From Balanoglossus misakiensis (lineage: Eukaryota; Hemichordata): a stretch of 64,000 bases of DNA. The position numbers were made by a program, and so were the translations under genes. The notes under the pieces are model-generated. The model ran no database searches. It worked only from the letters and a program-made list of their open reading frames with translations, and was not told the DNA's origin. Positions within the stretch are counted from its first letter, which is position 1. Each line of letters starts with the position of its first letter. The DNA lies in NCBI GenBank assembly GCA_040954595.2, contig CM082586.2, forward strand, positions 7,874,001 through 7,938,000. Direction: 5' to 3'. Positions 59,956-64,000 of the stretch are shown here, in pieces.

Positions 59956-60864
59956 GTTGTTAAAATTCCTTTCTTCAAAATAGGTTACAGGTCATTCCAA
60001 ACTGGCACTGTAGACACTCGTGAAACAGACAGGACCAGCAACTGTCGGCATCCATAAAGCAATGTATTACTTTCTGCGTACGATGATGATTATAATACCC
60101 GTACTGTTACATCATTAAATTGGACTCACGTGCCAGTACTTGACGTCATGTGCATACATGTACTTTCCTGTTTGATGATTGTGGATTACCAAGACAAATG
60201 CTGTACGGATGGGATCAAGTACACATTGTCAAATTGCACATGTTGCATGCTTCTGACATATTATCCGAAAATAAATATCAAGTCATTGTCGCGCCTTCTA
60301 AGGGCAATCTCAGTATATGTCATGGCACTTTGCATCAAGATAATGCGTTATATGGCTAAAAGACCTTTAAAATACTGCAATCCGTGGCACATTTCAGCCA
60401 ACCGAGAAACCGATTTGCTGAAAAAGTGTCTCACAATTTTCATTTTACTAGTACAAAAATCCAATTATCCTAGGGGAGGGGAAGGGGCAGCTGATAGTAT
60501 CAATCTTTTGCCAAGGAATTTCCCAAATATGAATCTCAGGCGAAAGATTTGTAATTAAAAAATATGCCTAAAATTTACAAATCAAGATGAACACACCATG
60601 CATTGTAACCATGGAAACGATGTTCGCAGGAGGTAAATTTGCATGACTGCAAAGTGCCAGAGGGGGGGGGGGGGGCAAAGTAGCAATGTCAACTTTTGAT
60701 GAATATTGGCATGTGAATCTAGGCATATGATAATAATCAATTTGCAAGTGTTCTTTGTATGTCGACTGAGTGAACATGCGATTATTGATGAAGACCATGC
60801 CAATAAGCTACGCATTGTGTGCAAGAAACTTCTGTGTGTCAATTCATGATTCATAGGTATGGTC

Positions 60865-60908
60865 GTTTGAGGGCGCCATACCGGCGTGGAGGTATGGCGC
60901 CCTCAAAC
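60865..60908. repeat. Perfect 18-bp inverted repeat with 8-base loop
   Basis: GTTTGAGGGCGCCATACC, then GGCGTGGA, then GGTATGGCGCCCTCAAAC. The arms match exactly and are far richer in GC than the surroundings. Confidence 0.95.
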
Positions 60909-62465
60909 ATCCGTCCCTGACAATCTAGTCAATTCATAACCTTGGATGGATGCATGCAATAGAAAGACTGGTATATTCCTAAGACCATGGTCGTAAATAA
61001 AAGAGAACCTGGTCTAAATATGACCAGAGTAGCTATGAAATCAGTGAGTGAATCATTGAATAATCAGTTTCTATGAAAGAGTAACCGCAATCATCAACAT
61101 TTGAGATCTGCAGTTCCGAAAACTGTTGTTACCCGGCGCACTTCAGAAAATTGAGAATTGCTATGTTGTCTGTGACTGAGGCCAACTTAATGATAGCCTA
61201 GAAATTTCCACTTTTTGTGCTGCTGTTGGATGAGGTGTGTTATGAAACACATATTGACTGGCCATATTTGGGTATGAGCCTACGTTTGTGTTCCTTCAGC
61301 CTCTGGAAACAGACTGTTTTAGGGTGACTCACAGTCACAGGCACACTGCATCAGAGGAACACACACTCAAAGCACAAAAAGTGATAGTAGCCAGGCTTTT
61401 ATTCTTATAGTGCAATGGATCTATATAATACACAACTAGCAATGAAAATCTCTAATTCCGTTTCTGAGCTCTGTAGAAATACAAAAAAAACACAGCCTTT
61501 CCCAATCTAGGATATACTAACATTCCAGACTTTTTTTGTATTCCAAGATCTCGCCTGATGTAGGGGAAATAGTTCATGTTTGACATGGTTTCGAAATGAA
61601 TACTTGATCACTACGAAAAAGCACGGTAAAGCACGTTAGCAAGCAGTCATGATTCAAGACCTACAACATCTTGGCTTGTGAGTGACTTTTAAAAGCTACT
61701 GACTCAACAAATAGTGTCTACTTCCTTGTGCAAAAAAGGCAAAGATTTCAGCTTATAATACAAAGTTCACCCAATTTTCCGAACGGACTTGGGGACTTAA
61801 AGACTGTTAGTTTTGATTTCTTACACATAATGATGAAAATATTCTCTTCAGTCGTATTATCTTGAAATTTCAAAACAGGGTTGATTTCAGTTTCAACCAT
61901 TGTACAGGTAAAGCATGCCTTGACAATAATATCATCGACACATTCACTATGAATGCAAACATCGGAGCATGTTTTCAATGTTACCACTGTGATGTTGACA
62001 GATTTCAATGGGCAAGTGTATTGTTGACAGTAGCAGCAAAAAAAATAGCAATTCACAACAAGTCACTATGCATACACAAGTAGCTGACTCAGCAAAAAAT
62101 TACAACCTGTTTGTGATATCACAGTCCAAGAGATATTGAGAAATCCAATTTCTTTTCAAAGTTCTATAAGTTACTATTCTCAAATGCTGAACCTCAAGTC
62201 AAGCTGTACATCTAAGATTTACTCACGATCAAATAAAATAAAATAAAAAAGTTACATGTAAACACCAGGTTGCCATTTGAAATGTTGAAAACATTTTGGA
62301 TTTATACTTCATTTTGTAATGCTATCATCTCAGCAGTTTATCAATTACAGTTCTCATTGCTTTTCGCTATACAAACAACAATAATGAAACAACAACGACG
62401 AAAGAAAAACGATGCTCTTTCTTCTAATGTACAGTTTTCATGTATAAAACAGGATGTTGCTGTTT

Positions 62466-63770
62466 TTAATAAGATCGGACTCTAGGGGGCACTGTGGGGC
62501 ACTCCTCTTGATCTAGAGTTTCATCAATAACAGGCCGGTAATCCAAAGAAATCTGAAAATGAACAGAGATATTAAAGGGGCATTAGATGCAACTTTTTGT
62601 AGCATTTTCAGTATTTCCTTTGTGTGTTATTAATGCAGTTTTTTGTTCTACTCCAAACAGCATGCTAATTGTCAATATAGCCTGTATGTGTTTAAAGGTA
62701 TACGGTCACTTATGCAAATTTAGCTAAGGTTACCATGGCAAATTGAGATCTAGCCAAGCACAGATTTTCAGTGGGTGGCACACGCGAAAAAAGAGTGTCA
62801 CCACATGTTCTTTGGAACACTCAGATGCACCATTTTAGCCATATATGGGCATTTGTAAATTTGAGGTGATCGTATACCTTTAATGATCATTGTTGTTGTT
62901 GACAAATGAATTCTAGTCCGGACTTGAGTTTGCACAATAACAATGCTGACTATACACAACCATGTAAAGGCTGTGTTAACATATGAAACTATACCTCTGA
63001 CATTCTTCTATTTGTTTAGTCTACGCACGTTTTCATGGATATACAGATCGCATTTTTTATACTCCCTTGACTCTGCAACAACACATTGTAAATAACAAAC
63101 ACTAAATACATCTTGAAATTTTACCTTTCCAGTTTTGATATCCATGTAGGATAGTGAATGTTTCCTCCAGTGTTCACTAAATGACTTCTTTTTCTGTCCC
63201 TCTAGTGGTTTGGTGTAGTCGTATTCATCAATACGGTCCTAAAATAAACAAATAAACAAATAAACAAACAAACAGACAAACAAATAAACAACACAACACA
63301 ACGTACATTGGATTAGTCATGTGCCAAGGAAGAGTATTATTTTCATCCACCTTCTTACAAAATTAAGACTTCAAATTTCTTCTATGAAACCCAACATAGG
63401 GCAAGCTCTCAGACAGTTTACATCGGGGCCAAATATCACAAAAAGATACGACAAACAGCAGAACTGTTCATTTTGACAGAATTATACACATTGTGTATGC
63501 GAATGAGCACATGATTTTAAAAAAAAAGATTTTCCATAAAAAGAGATCACATATGTGGGATGCTGAGATTAAACTCTGTGACCTCTACAAAAAATACAAA
63601 ATAAATGTCCTGTTTAGTTTCCATACCTTGAAGTCTTCGCGTGCATGGGCACCGCGACTTTCTTTTCTATTCTCAGCAGCATGCATGGTTTGCACAGCAT
63701 TGATCAAGCAGTTCTGCAATTCCAACGTCTCTACAAGGTCGGTGTTCCACACCATACCACGGTCATACAA
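62466..63770 (-). CDS. SDHA: Succinate dehydrogenase flavoprotein, last three coding exons
   Basis: Exons 63627-63770, 63125-63238 and 62466-62552 encode 48, 38 and 28 residues, all joined in phase 0, with consensus splice sites and a TAA stop at 62466-62468. They cover the C-terminal domain of complex II subunit A, which oxidises succinate with covalently bound FAD in the mitochondrial inner membrane. Diagnostic stretches: [75 protein letters not shown] and the terminal PPRVRSY, each matching animal SDHA closely. The FAD-binding N-terminal part lies beyond the right edge. Nothing is broken. Confidence 0.97.
62692..62883. mobile_element. TTAA MITE, fifth copy of the AGGTATACGGTCAC family
   Basis: TTAA, AGGTATACGGTCACTTATGC at the left and GAGGTGATCGTATACCTTTAA at the right. 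It is inserted in the last intron of SDHA, inverted relative to 8695-8886. Confidence 0.87.
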
Positions 63771-64000
63771 CTGCAAGAGAAATTCAACACTCACTCAAGC
63801 AAGACATTTCTGCACTTCGTGACTCTGGGTCTGACATTGCAAAAGTGAATCAAACTATGGTGACAGAGTGCTAAACATTTGTGACACCAAAATTCGTTAT
63901 GAAATGATGCATGGACTTTTATAAAAAATGTATACGTATATTGAATATTATTCGTACAAGGATATGCAGCATAACAAAGCAGGCTATTCAGTATTAAACA

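Larger units (their letters stand above)
55403..62465. other. Intergenic region between sulfatase and SDHA
   Basis: No credible protein gene. Contents: the possible 5'UTR exon near 56.7 kb, a CT-rich microsatellite (58871-58945), a 260-bp tandem duplication (59441-59955) and a perfect GC-rich hairpin (60865-60908). Confidence 0.55.

Noticed and set aside
61748-62485. Several 60-102 codon frames beside SDHA
   Set aside because: None has splice context or a recognisable domain; they lie in the 3' flank of SDHA.

Overview
The window is animal nuclear DNA: AT-rich, intron-rich, packed with transposon debris and long GTAT/CATA microsatellites. Spliced genes include metazoan succinate dehydrogenase flavoprotein (SDHA) and an arylsulfatase B-like enzyme. 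The mobile elements (a DDE transposase beside a YqaJ nuclease, piggyBac pieces, TTAA-flanked MITEs, LINE fragments) suggest a marine invertebrate, perhaps a non-vertebrate deuterostome. The species cannot be fixed from the sequence. No tRNA, rRNA or CRISPR array was seen.

Layout. 1-4752: a DNA transposon with a DDE transposase (+) and a SAP-SWIM-YqaJ nuclease gene (-), converging on a nested 284-bp inverted repeat. 5.9-12.4 kb and 15.1-30.4 kb: two tandemly duplicated genes on the + strand, each with a TATA box, a signal-peptide exon and then tiny exons of 9-54 nt, all in phase 1 and nearly all carrying a Trp codon. Gene 1 has six coding exons (68 aa). Gene 2 has twenty (180 aa), with repeated GKR/GKKR and KR processing-type motifs. 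This micro-exon gene pair is the main discovery candidate. 12.4-15.0 kb: repeat elements with GC-rich hairpin tails separate the two copies. 31.3-32.3 kb: a small MITE and a dead LINE reverse transcriptase. 32.6-37.5 kb: a candidate unclassified DNA transposon bounded by an inverted 12-mer, carrying a PHD-finger exon, a large ORF built on a 54-bp/18-residue tandem array, and a zinc-finger-like C-terminus. 37.5-47.9 kb: a graveyard of DDE, LINE, Kolobok-like and piggyBac fragments with some unassigned exons. 47.9-55.4 kb (-): a complete 17-exon, 525-aa arylsulfatase B-like gene whose active site departs from human ARSB. 55.4-62.4 kb: intergenic. 62.5-63.8 kb (-): the last three coding exons of SDHA.

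How the genes work together. SDHA (mitochondrial) and the sulfatase (secretory/lysosomal) are unrelated neighbours. The micro-exon genes look like fast-evolving secreted-peptide genes. Every exon is symmetrical, so any exon can be skipped without losing frame, and the junction codon changes the first residue of each module according to which exon precedes it. Between the gene copies the non-coding flanks are nearly identical, while exon 1 carries nine differences that are all amino-acid changing. Processing into amidated peptides is plausible from the GKR/GKKR motifs but is not demonstrated.
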